Positions 1-5,754 of a DNA stretch of 6,941 nucleotides are shown piece after piece (positions within the stretch are counted from its first letter, which is position 1; each line of letters begins with the position of its first letter). Source of the stretch: an uncultured Erysipelotrichales bacterium (GTDB lineage Bacteria > Bacillota_I > Bacilli_A > Erysipelotrichales > Coprobacillaceae); contig CAKVJS010000064.1 of assembly GCA_934754755.1 (NCBI GenBank), forward strand, positions 1-6,941, written 5' to 3'. A model generated the notes under the pieces. It made no database searches, was not told the DNA's origin, and saw only the letters and a list, made by a program, of their open reading frames with translations. A program made the position numbers and the translations under genes.

Positions 1-110
1 GTGGTGTATATTGATAATGGCCCCTAGAAGGACGAGTACCCTTAAATCAAGATGCACTAGTTGCATTCTGTCTACTTGACGAAGACGGATCCTATTGCTT
101 ATGGTTGTAA
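1..110 (+). pseudogene. Possible C-terminal fragment of an unidentified upstream gene, with an apparent frame change
   Basis: From base 18 to the TAA at 108-110 the third frame is open and reads WPLEGRVPLNQD, then ALVAFCLLDEDG and SYCLWL. Its codon choice and amino-acid mix look like real coding sequence. No start codon lies in this frame, and stops at 12-17 block it upstream. The first frame is open from base 1 to the TAG at 25-27 and reads VVYIDNGP. Adding one base to the CCCC run at 21-24 would join both into one continuous C-terminus. I infer a frameshifted gene end or a sequencing error. It could also be non-coding, or a gene simply ending at 25-27 (or at 77-79 in frame 2). I do not recognise the protein family. 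Confidence 0.3.
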
Positions 111-133
111 TATAAAATATTTTTGATTATAAT
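105..133 (+). promoter_or_regulatory. Predicted sigma-A promoter for rluB
   Basis: A TTGTAA -35 element (105-110) is followed after exactly 17 bases by a perfect TATAAT -10 element (128-133). This predicts transcription starting near base 140, about 20 bases before the rluB ATG. The -35 overlaps the TAA stop (108-110) of the possible upstream gene fragment. Seen by inspection only. Confidence 0.6.
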
Positions 134-159
134 GAGAGTTAGATTGATAGGTGAAGAAA

Positions 160-876
160 ATGGAAAGATTACAGAAAGCTATAGCCGCAAGTGGCTATGC
201 TTCTCGAAGGAAGGCAGAAGAATTAATTCTCCAAGGAAGAGTAAAAGTTAATGATGCAATTGTTACTACGTTAGGAACGAAAGTAAAGAAGGGGGATTAC
301 ATCGAAGTAGATGGTAAACAAATCGTTGGGGAAAATAAAGTATATTACGTATTTTATAAACCAAAAGGATGTGTTTGTACATTAAAAGATGAGTTTAATC
401 GTACGAAGGTAACCGACTTCTTTACTGAAAGTAAGGAGCGTGTGTATCCCGTCGGAAGACTTGACTTCGATACAACAGGTGTTTTATTTATGACGAACGA
501 CGGTGAATTTGCGAACTTAATTATGCATCCGCGAAATCATTTAGAGAAAATATATGAAGTTTCGATTACCGGTTTGATTACCGGGGAATCCTTACATATG
601 TTAGAAAAAGGATTGTATATTGATGGTACAAAAACATTGCCGTGTAAAATTAAAGTTACAAATAAGGATGTAGAACATAAGACAACCGTTCTACAAATTA
701 AATTATACGAAGGTAAAAATCGACAAGTTAGAAAAATGTTCGAAAGTGTTGGCCATCGCGTCAAACGATTACATCGTATAAGTGTTGGTGGGATTAATAC
801 AAAGGGTTTAGTGCCTGGCAGCTATCGCATTTTAAAGCCGCAAGAAGTGAAAAACATTAGAAAACTGGTGCAATGA
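160..876 (+). CDS. rluB: Pseudouridine synthase of the RsuA/RluB family (23S rRNA, RluB-like)
   Basis: This 238-residue cytoplasmic enzyme should convert a specific uridine of large-subunit rRNA to pseudouridine. An N-terminal S4 RNA-binding domain (about residues 1-55) opens with MERLQKAIAASGYASRRKAEE, typical of RluB. The catalytic domain follows, with the signature GRLDFDTTG at 99-107 and catalytic aspartate D102; the family's C-terminal motif EGKNRQVRKMFE lies at 184-195. Length matches the family. I chose the ATG at 160: it has AGGTG (149-153) six bases upstream and starts exactly where homologues start. A GTG at 151 in the same frame lies within that ribosome site. The predicted promoter is directly upstream, and no terminator follows, so the small gene 56 bases downstream is probably cotranscribed. 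RsuA (16S rRNA) is the alternative target, but the N-terminus favours RluB. Exact target position is not deducible. Confidence 0.93.
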   Translation: MERLQKAIAASGYASRRKAEELILQGRVKVNDAIVTTLGTKVKKGDYIEVDGKQIVGENKVYYVFYKPKGCVCTLKDEFNRTKVTDFFTESKERVYPVGRLDFDTTGVLFMTNDGEFANLIMHPRNHLEKIYEVSITGLITGESLHMLEKGLYIDGTKTLPCKIKVTNKDVEHKTTVLQIKLYEGKNRQVRKMFESVGHRVKRLHRISVGGINTKGLVPGSYRILKPQEVKNIRKLVQ

Positions 877-932
877 CAAGAATAAACAAAATTTTTACAA
901 CAAAGCATTGCATACTTAATGGGGTGATATAA

Positions 933-1151
933 ATGCGAGTTATAGTAGAATCAAAAAGTATGACAAGTTGTGGCATCTGTGATGCAACAAAAAAAGAATG
1001 GATCCAAAGTATTACCATTGGCCATAATACTGGCATATACTGTAGCAAGTGCGATACCCTAACGGTTGCTAAACCGATTGGAACCCGCGCGGAATATCAA
1101 ATGTGGCAGCAGGAAGTAAAAAATATTCGCCAGATGGCAATAAATAGTTGA
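933..1151 (+). CDS. Small four-cysteine zinc-ribbon protein of unknown function
   Basis: A 72-residue protein with two CxxC pairs, C13-G-I-C16 and C37-S-K-C40, separated by 20 residues. This spacing is that of a zinc ribbon or rubredoxin-like knuckle. The segment between them (KKEWIQSITIGHNTGIY) could form the beta-hairpin of such a fold. The C-terminal third is polar, with a possible short helix (EYQMWQQEVKNIRQM). No signal peptide or membrane segment is visible, so it is probably cytoplasmic. The ATG at 933 has GGGGTGAT (921-928) at good distance. Codon use resembles the neighbours. It follows rluB by 56 bases without a terminator, so it may share that transcript; the thrS promoter -35 overlaps its stop codon. 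Nucleic-acid or ribosome association would fit the fold and the translation-related neighbours, but that is inference only; I do not recognise the family. Confidence 0.75.
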   Translation: MRVIVESKSMTSCGICDATKKEWIQSITIGHNTGIYCSKCDTLTVAKPIGTRAEYQMWQQEVKNIRQMAINS

Positions 1152-1176
1152 CAAAGCAGTATACATTATTTATTAT
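1148..1176 (+). promoter_or_regulatory. Strong sigma-A promoter of the thrS T-box transcript
   Basis: A perfect TTGACA -35 (1148-1153), a 17-base spacer and a TATTAT -10 (1171-1176, one mismatch to consensus) predict a transcript start near 1183, just ahead of the T-box leader. The -35 overlaps the TGA stop (1149-1151) of the preceding zinc-ribbon gene, so no spare sequence separates the two units. A near-consensus promoter is expected where control is by premature termination. Confidence 0.85.
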
Positions 1177-1189
1177 ATTATATATTTAT

Positions 1190-1396
1190 TGCGATGATAT
1201 AGGACACGTTTGTATAGAAAATTCGGTTAGAGAAAAAGTGGTTGGTGAAAACTTTTGGATATCTATAGGAATACTACCTATTATGCTACTTCTTGAAAGA
1301 GAAAGTCGGTAGCGCGTTATAGCTTTGAGGTTATGTTAGATCATAACAAATAAAGGTGGTACCACGGTCTTGCGTCCTTTGGATGTAGGACTTTTT
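1190..1396 (+). ncRNA. T-box riboswitch (threonine) controlling thrS
   Basis: The leader senses uncharged tRNA-Thr: charged tRNA lets transcription stop, uncharged tRNA lets it continue into thrS. Stem I can be traced: base ATGATA (1194-1199) with TATTAT (1279-1284), an upper helix TATAG (1213-1217) with CTATA (1263-1267), and a distal hairpin AAAAGT/ACTTTT (1234-1239/1251-1256). The internal loop between the lower helices carries ACU at 1273-1275, a threonine codon followed by a purine, as specifiers usually are; the next triplet ACC (1276-1278) is also threonine. Further hairpins lie at 1285-1313 (stem II) and 1330-1347 (stem III). The conserved T-box AAAGGTGGTACCACG is at 1352-1366; its UGGU (1357-1360) matches an ACCA tRNA end. 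AAAGG (1352-1356) can pair with CCTTT (1376-1380) to form the antiterminator, competing with the terminator. Stem assignments are by eye; the T-box identity itself is firm. Confidence 0.95.
1374..1396 (+). terminator. T-box regulated terminator
   Basis: GTCCT (1374-1378) pairs with AGGAC (1387-1391) around an eight-base loop, followed by five T (1392-1396). The left arm shares CCT with the antiterminator helix, so the two structures exclude each other. The stem is only five base pairs, short for a terminator, though GC-richer than its surroundings. Confidence 0.8.
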
Positions 1397-1417
1397 ATAT
1401 ATAAAAGGAGGATGACT

Positions 1418-3148
1418 ATGATTGATTTTAAAAAAGATGAGGCGTTGAAAAGGTTAAATCACTCTTGCGCCCATGTTATGGCACAAGCCATTAAGCATTT
1501 ATATCCACAGGCAAAATTTTGGGTTGGTCCGGTAGTAAGTGAAGGCTTTTATTACGATATCGATTTAGGTGATGTAGTGATTAAAGATGAAGATATTCCT
1601 AAGATAGAAAAGGAAATGAAAAAAATATGTAAGGATGGAAAGCGAATTGTACGCATGGAAATATCGAAACAGGAAGCACTCGATATGTTTCAGGACGATC
1701 CTTATAAAGTTGACTTAATTTCGGATTTAGAAGATGGGACAATTAGTTGTTATAAACAGGGAGACTTTGTTGACTTATGCCGTGGACCCCATGAAGATAC
1801 CGTGAAGAAGTGTAAGTATTTCAAACTACTTAAACACTCGGGAGCATATTGGAAAGGGGACAAAAATAACCAAGTATTACAACGGATTTATGGCGTTTGT
1901 TTCCCAACCAAAGAAGAGTTAGATGCTCATTTAGCCTTGATGGAAGAAGCTAAAAAGCGAGATCACCGTAAGCTAGGAAAAGAATTAGGTATTTTTATGA
2001 TGAGTGAATATGCACCAGGTATGCCGTTCTTTTTACCCAACGGAGTGATCTTAAAAAATGTATTACAAAACTATTGGTATAAAGAACATACCAAAGAAGG
2101 CTATGACTTTATTCAAACGCCAATTATGATGTCGCGTGATTTATGGGAAGTTAGTGGACACTGGCAAAACTATCAAGAAAACATGTATACGAGCAGTATT
2201 GATGATCGCCAATTTGCGATTAAACCAATGAATTGTCCAGGTAGCTTACTTGTCTATAAAAACGGTTTGTATTCGTATAAGGATTTACCGTTACGACTGG
2301 GGGAATTAGGGCAAGTGCACCGTCATGAAGCAAGTGGAGCGTTAAATGGATTGTTTCGGGTACGTACCTTTCTACAAGATGATGCGCATATTTATATGAC
2401 ACCAGATCAAATTGAAGAAGAAGTGATTCGTTTGATTCGTTTTATTGATCGTGTGTATGCTTCCCTTAATTTAACCTATACGATTGAACTTAGTACGCGA
2501 CCAGAAGAAAAATATATTGGAGATCTAGCCATCTGGCAAAAAAGTGAGGAAGCATTGGCGAAGGCTTGTCAAATGGCTGGTAAATCATATGAAATTAATC
2601 CAGGTGATGGGGCTTTTTATGGGCCTAAGATAGACTTCCATGTACAGGACTCGTTAGGTCGCGTCTGGCAATGTGGAACTATTCAATTGGATATGAATTT
2701 ACCGGAAAGATTTGATATTCATTATATTGACAGACAAGGCAAAAAAGCTCGACCCGTTATGTTACACCGCGTTATTTTTGGATCGATAGAACGTTTTATT
2801 GGTATTTTAATTGAACATTTTGCGGGCGCTTTCCCTTTTTGGTTAGCACCAGAACAAGTACGAATTCTACCCGTTAATAACGAATATCATGGATCGTATG
2901 CAGCTAAGGTTAAAGAACAAATTCAACAACACGGATTCCGAGTGACTATCGATGACCGTGAGGAAAAGTTAGGGTATCGGATTCGCGAAGGACAAATGAA
3001 GAAAATACCGTATGTACTAGTCTTAGGAGATGCGGAAAAAGAAAATGATACGGTAACCTATCGACAATATGGAAAACAGGAACAAACAACTATGCCGATT
3101 GATGCATTGCTTTCAATGTTTCAAAAAGTAGAGGACGAGAAGCTTTAA
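1418..3148 (+). CDS. thrS: Threonyl-tRNA synthetase lacking the N-terminal TGS domain
   Basis: A class II synthetase charging tRNA-Thr with threonine in the cytoplasm. At 576 residues it is about 60 shorter than E. coli ThrRS (642), because the N-terminal TGS (N1) domain is missing. The editing domain begins almost at once, with H15 and H19 of HSCAH and the C121-R-G-P-H125 site. The catalytic domain (about 190-475) carries motif 2 (FRVRTFLQDDAH, 313-324) and zinc ligands C273, H324 and H450. Their spacing of 51 and 126 equals that of E. coli C334, H385 and H511. The anticodon-binding domain is at about 478-576. So synthesis and editing should both be intact. I chose ATG 1418, six bases after AAAGGAGG (1404-1411); ATG 1412 abuts that site, and the frame's TTG at 1370 lies in the T-box. 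Expression is controlled by the T-box; a terminator overlaps the 3' end. Confidence 0.97.
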   Translation: MIDFKKDEALKRLNHSCAHVMAQAIKHLYPQAKFWVGPVVSEGFYYDIDLGDVVIKDEDIPKIEKEMKKICKDGKRIVRMEISKQEALDMFQDDPYKVDLISDLEDGTISCYKQGDFVDLCRGPHEDTVKKCKYFKLLKHSGAYWKGDKNNQVLQRIYGVCFPTKEELDAHLALMEEAKKRDHRKLGKELGIFMMSEYAPGMPFFLPNGVILKNVLQNYWYKEHTKEGYDFIQTPIMMSRDLWEVSGHWQNYQENMYTSSIDDRQFAIKPMNCPGSLLVYKNGLYSYKDLPLRLGELGQVHRHEASGALNGLFRVRTFLQDDAHIYMTPDQIEEEVIRLIRFIDRVYASLNLTYTIELSTRPEEKYIGDLAIWQKSEEALAKACQMAGKSYEINPGDGAFYGPKIDFHVQDSLGRVWQCGTIQLDMNLPERFDIHYIDRQGKKARPVMLHRVIFGSIERFIGILIEHFAGAFPFWLAPEQVRILPVNNEYHGSYAAKVKEQIQQHGFRVTIDDREEKLGYRIREGQMKKIPYVLVLGDAEKENDTVTYRQYGKQEQTTMPIDALLSMFQKVEDEKL

Positions 3149-3162
3149 CAATCGTCCTTTTT
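3130..3162 (+). terminator. Rho-independent terminator of thrS, starting inside the gene
   Basis: AGGACGA (3132-3138) pairs perfectly with TCGTCCT (3152-3158), extendable by a G-T and an A-T pair, and five T follow (3158-3162). The 13-base loop contains the thrS stop codon (3146-3148). The left arm therefore also encodes the penultimate acidic residues of ThrRS. Confidence 0.8.
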
Positions 3163-3522
3163 CTATAAAACAATTTCTCCTTTCATATGAAAAGAATGCG
3201 GATACATTTGTAAAATATGGATTTTTGTTGGTGCAAAATAGTAAATAATCATAAAAAGCATCAAATGATAATTTAAAGGTATTGAAGGATAAAATAAAAG
3301 ATATTATTATGGGGATATGCATTGAAGTATAATCTTATAAAAATCTACAATATTTTCATTATTGTCAAGCTATAATAAAAATAGAATAATTAGTGTGTAA
3401 TAGTATGATATCAATGGGAAGATATTACATGCATCAATTACTGCATTCCTATATTACTAGGATGTTTTTTATGCAATGAGGGAAATACAATACTATAAAG
3501 CACTAATCTATAGGGGGAAAAT
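3163..3522. other. 360-base non-coding stretch between thrS and the deoR-type regulator
   Basis: I see no convincing gene. The longest + strand open stretch near its middle (about 3255-3332) begins after a stop and has only a weak TTG and a late ATG, without a ribosome site. The minus-strand open stretch across 3113-3322 reads like antisense of AT-rich DNA. The last part holds a possible promoter (TTGTCA 3362-3367, 17 bases, AATAAT 3385-3390; a TATAAT also lies at 3371-3376), and a terminator-like hairpin described separately. The rest is AT-rich without recognised structure. Confidence 0.6.
3429..3475 (+). promoter_or_regulatory. Terminator-like hairpin with alternative pairings in the leader of the regulator gene
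   Basis: TCCTA (3447-3451) pairs with TAGGA (3458-3462) around a six-base loop; a CA/TG extension with one bulged T is possible. Six T follow (3465-3470), as in an intrinsic terminator. TGCAT at 3442-3446 can pair upstream with ATGCA (3429-3433) or downstream with ATGCA (3471-3475), which would enclose the T run. It is either an attenuator in the regulator's own leader or the end of a short upstream transcript, with a weaker promoter (TGTTTT 3463-3468, TACAAT 3486-3491) serving the gene. The sequence does not decide this. Confidence 0.4.
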
Positions 3523-4299
3523 ATGAAGCAACCAAGAGCAGTAGTGGATAAGCGACGCAATAAAATATTAGAAATGGTACATAAGGCAGGGGATGTTAAA
3601 GTGGAGGAAATCTGTAGCATGTTAGATGTCTCCTCTTTAACGATTCGGCGAGATTTACAATATCTAGAAGATGAACATTTAATTGAACGATACTATGGTG
3701 GAGCCAGACTTAAGGGAATGCGAATCGCACAAGAAATATACGATGATGTAAGTATTTATCGACAAAAAATCGCAAAATATGCAGCTTCCCTAATTGTGGA
3801 CGGTGATATTGTTTTTATTAACTCTAGTTCAACCGCCCTAGGTATATTACCCTATATTACTGCTAAGCGGGTTACAGTAATAACCAATAATGGTAATGTA
3901 GTCAATACCTTGTATTCACCAAACGTTAGTATCATTTTAACCGGTGGCGAATTGCGCCAAATTAAGGGAACCATGGCGGGTGAGTTTACCTTAGATTATA
4001 TTGATAAAGTAATCGTTAAAAAGGCATTCGTGGGTTGCAGTGGTCTTTCTAGTTCTATTGGAATGACAACCGATATTTTAAATGAAGTAAAAATTAATGC
4101 AACGATGCTTAAACGAGGTAAAGAAAATGCCTATATCTTAGCCGATTATGAGAAGGTAGGACGGATCCGCAATTTTGTTAGCTGCCCCACTTCGGATATC
4201 TATAATATCATTACTGATGAAAGGGCAAATAAAGAAGAAATTCTTGCTTTTACACAACAAAAAAAATCGGTTATTCAAGTTCGTAACGACATGAAATAA
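3523..4299 (+). CDS. DeoR/GlpR-family transcriptional regulator
   Basis: A 258-residue cytoplasmic DNA-binding repressor of the usual family length. The N-terminal winged helix-turn-helix spans about residues 10-65; VEEICSMLDVSSLTIRRDLQ (27-46) is the family's HTH signature, followed by the wing motif YYGGA (57-61). The C-terminal DeoR sensor domain (about 75-235) has the expected blocks: IAKYAASLIVDGD, ITNNGNVV (120-127), LTGGE (139-143), KAFVGCSGL and ILADYEKVG. This domain normally binds a phosphorylated sugar or sugar-like effector. The effector loop reads FINSSSTALG (98-107), where relatives mostly have a D-S-G-T-T-like sequence, so its ligand may differ. ATG 3523 follows AGGGGG (3512-3517). 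It stands alone with its own leader, and no sugar catabolic gene lies nearby, so its target cannot be named; autoregulation is possible. Family assignment is firm, specificity unknown. Confidence 0.9.
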   Translation: MKQPRAVVDKRRNKILEMVHKAGDVKVEEICSMLDVSSLTIRRDLQYLEDEHLIERYYGGARLKGMRIAQEIYDDVSIYRQKIAKYAASLIVDGDIVFINSSSTALGILPYITAKRVTVITNNGNVVNTLYSPNVSIILTGGELRQIKGTMAGEFTLDYIDKVIVKKAFVGCSGLSSSIGMTTDILNEVKINATMLKRGKENAYILADYEKVGRIRNFVSCPTSDIYNIITDERANKEEILAFTQQKKSVIQVRNDMK

Positions 4300-4313
4300 G
4301 AGATCTATTGTTG

Positions 4314-4360
4314 TAATTATTATAAGAGTTTGTTTTATAAGTGACATTTTATAATAATTA
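4314..4360. repeat. 12-bp perfect inverted repeat between the regulator and thyA
   Basis: TAATTATTATAA (4314-4325) and its exact reverse complement TTATAATAATTA (4349-4360) are separated by 23 bases, with centres 35 bp apart. The right arm lies between the -35 and -10 of the predicted thyA promoter. No T run follows, so it is a poor terminator. It could be a paired operator or a chance product of AT-rich DNA. Confidence 0.5.
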
Positions 4361-4369
4361 TTGTACAAT
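4341..4369 (+). promoter_or_regulatory. Predicted sigma-A promoter of the thyA-folA-plsC operon
   Basis: GTGACA (4341-4346), a 17-base spacer and TACAAT (4364-4369) match the sigma-A consensus with one mismatch each. Transcription would begin near 4376, leaving a leader of only about 20 bases before the thyA ATG. An alternative TATAAT lies at 4350-4355 but lacks a well-spaced -35. Confidence 0.65.
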
Positions 4370-4396
4370 GGAAAAACAGTATAGTGAGGTGTCGAT

Positions 4397-5275
4397 ATGA
4401 AACAATATTTAGATTTATGTAGCGATGTATTAGCCCATGGAGAGCATCGAAAAGACCGTACCGGAACAGGAACGATAAGTGTTTTTGGCACGCAAACAAG
4501 ATACGATTTACAAGATGGTTTTCCTTTGTTAACAACGAAGAAAATGTTTCTTCGTCCGATTGCTGAAGAACTGCTTTGGTTTTTAAAAGGGGATACTAAT
4601 ATACGTTATTTAGCAGTTCGTAATGTCAAGATATGGAATGATTGGCCGTATGAAAAATATCGGAAGTGTTCTGCTTATCAAGGGGAAAGTATGGAGGAAT
4701 TCGTGGAAAAGATAAAAAATGATTCTGAATTCGCGAAAACATATGGAGATCTAGGACCTGTCTATGGAAAGCAATGGCGTGATTTTAATGGACAAAATAT
4801 TGATCAAATTAAGGAAGTTATCCAAAGTCTAAAACAAGATCCCTTTTCTCGTAGGCATATTATTAGTGCTTGGAATCCAGCCCAAATTAAAGAAATGGCC
4901 TTACCACCTTGTCATGCCTTTGTTCAATTTTATGTAAGCTCGGATCAAAAATATCTATCTGCGCAGTTATATCAACGCAGTGCAGATATATTTTTAGGGG
5001 TACCTTTTAATATTGCTTCGTATTCTTTATTGACACATATGATGGCACAGATATGTGGATATCAAGTCAAAGAGTTTATCCATACTATCGGAGATGCACA
5101 TATCTATAACAACCATATTACCGAAATAAAAACGCAAATAGGACGGACGCCATTACCAAAATGTCAACTTCAATTGAATCCCGCAATTACTTCAATTTTT
5201 GATTTTACGATCGATGATATTTCCGTTACTGATTATCAAAGCCATGGTCGCTTAGTTGGGAAGGTAAGTGTATGA
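4397..5275 (+). CDS. thyA: Thymidylate synthase (folate-dependent, ThyA)
   Basis: Converts dUMP and 5,10-methylene-tetrahydrofolate to dTMP and dihydrofolate; normally a cytoplasmic homodimer. Key residues are present: R21, E58, W80, R152-R153 (SRRHI), catalytic C172 in LPPCHAF, R194, D197 and N205 ([14 protein letters not shown]), H235 and Y237. The protein has 292 residues against 264 in E. coli ThyA. About 26 extra residues sit between NDW and YGDLGPVYG (roughly 84-117). They resemble the start and end of the larger Lactobacillus casei insert (EK-K-S-Y-G, then [10 protein letters not shown]) but are shorter. Two more residues extend the hairpin after C172. The ATG at 4397 lies six bases after GAGGTG (4385-4390). 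It heads an operon with folA, overlapping it by four bases (ATGA), which suggests translational coupling of two steps in one folate cycle. No trait suggests inactivity. Confidence 0.97.
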   Translation: MKQYLDLCSDVLAHGEHRKDRTGTGTISVFGTQTRYDLQDGFPLLTTKKMFLRPIAEELLWFLKGDTNIRYLAVRNVKIWNDWPYEKYRKCSAYQGESMEEFVEKIKNDSEFAKTYGDLGPVYGKQWRDFNGQNIDQIKEVIQSLKQDPFSRRHIISAWNPAQIKEMALPPCHAFVQFYVSSDQKYLSAQLYQRSADIFLGVPFNIASYSLLTHMMAQICGYQVKEFIHTIGDAHIYNNHITEIKTQIGRTPLPKCQLQLNPAITSIFDFTIDDISVTDYQSHGRLVGKVSV

Positions 5276-5754
5276 TCTCTATTATTGTAGCCATGGACCA
5301 AGAGCAACTTATTGGAAAAGCAGGAACGGCTAATGGTATGCCTTGGAATATACCGGAAGATTTACAGTTTTTTAAGGCGACGACTTTACATAAAACCATT
5401 GTCATGGGTGCCAATACCTATCGCGCTATCGGCCGCGCCTTGCCACAACGTAAAACAATTGTTATAAGCCGTACACTCCCAGAACAAGAAGGCATTGAAG
5501 TACGTCGTTCTTTAGAAGAAGTCATCGAACAATATAAACAATCACAGGAAGATTTATATATTTGTGGGGGGGCTTCTATCTATCAACAATCGTTAGCCCT
5601 GTCTGATCAATTATTGATCTCTCGTATTCCGGGCAATCATGAAGGGGAAGTATACTTTCCCGATTTTACAAAGTACTCATATAAACGCATTAAAACAACA
5701 CCATTTCGTACATTTACATTAGAGACATATGTAAAGGGTGAACAAAATGATTAG
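5272..5754 (+). CDS. folA: Dihydrofolate reductase
   Basis: Reduces dihydrofolate to tetrahydrofolate with NADPH, recycling the folate oxidised by ThyA encoded just upstream. The 160-residue length is standard. The N-terminal strand [14 protein letters not shown] leads into the Met20 loop and [13 protein letters not shown] (23-35), where D30 aligns with the catalytic D27 of E. coli. [11 protein letters not shown] (44-54) and the NADPH-binding [10 protein letters not shown] (96-105) complete the family signature. Between LIG and MPW there are seven residues (KAGTANG) where E. coli, L. casei and S. aureus have four, a longer Met20 loop. The ATG at 5272 overlaps the thyA stop and has GGGAAGG (5258-5264) inside thyA. 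The 3' end overlaps plsC by eight bases. This is the usual target of trimethoprim; the sequence alone does not tell whether this version binds it normally. Confidence 0.97.
   Translation: MISIIVAMDQEQLIGKAGTANGMPWNIPEDLQFFKATTLHKTIVMGANTYRAIGRALPQRKTIVISRTLPEQEGIEVRRSLEEVIEQYKQSQEDLYICGGASIYQQSLALSDQLLISRIPGNHEGEVYFPDFTKYSYKRIKTTPFRTFTLETYVKGEQND

Noticed and set aside
877..932. Separate promoter for the zinc-ribbon gene (TTTTTA 892-897, CTTAAT 915-920)
   Set aside because: Both elements are poor matches; readthrough from rluB explains expression without it.
1370..1417. In-frame TTG start extending ThrRS by 16 residues
   Set aside because: It lies inside the T-box terminator and has no ribosome site; the AAAGGAGG at 1404-1411 serves the ATG at 1418.
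160..3148. Mycoplasma/Spiroplasma genetic code (TGA as tryptophan)
   Set aside because: Tryptophan codons in thrS are all TGG, no TGA occurs inside any recognised gene, and proteins end at TGA at the expected family lengths.
3255..3332. Short + strand open stretch in the thrS-deoR gap as a small gene
   Set aside because: Only a TTG and a very late ATG as starts, no ribosome site, and composition as expected from AT-rich spacer.
4314..4360. Inverted repeat as the terminator of the regulator gene
   Set aside because: No T run follows the right arm, the stem is only A-T pairs, and the loop is long; kept as a possible operator instead.
4138..4491. 117-codon open frame on the minus strand
   Set aside because: It spans the end of the regulator, the intergenic region and the start of thyA in antisense; no ribosome site or family resemblance, and both overlapped genes are certain.
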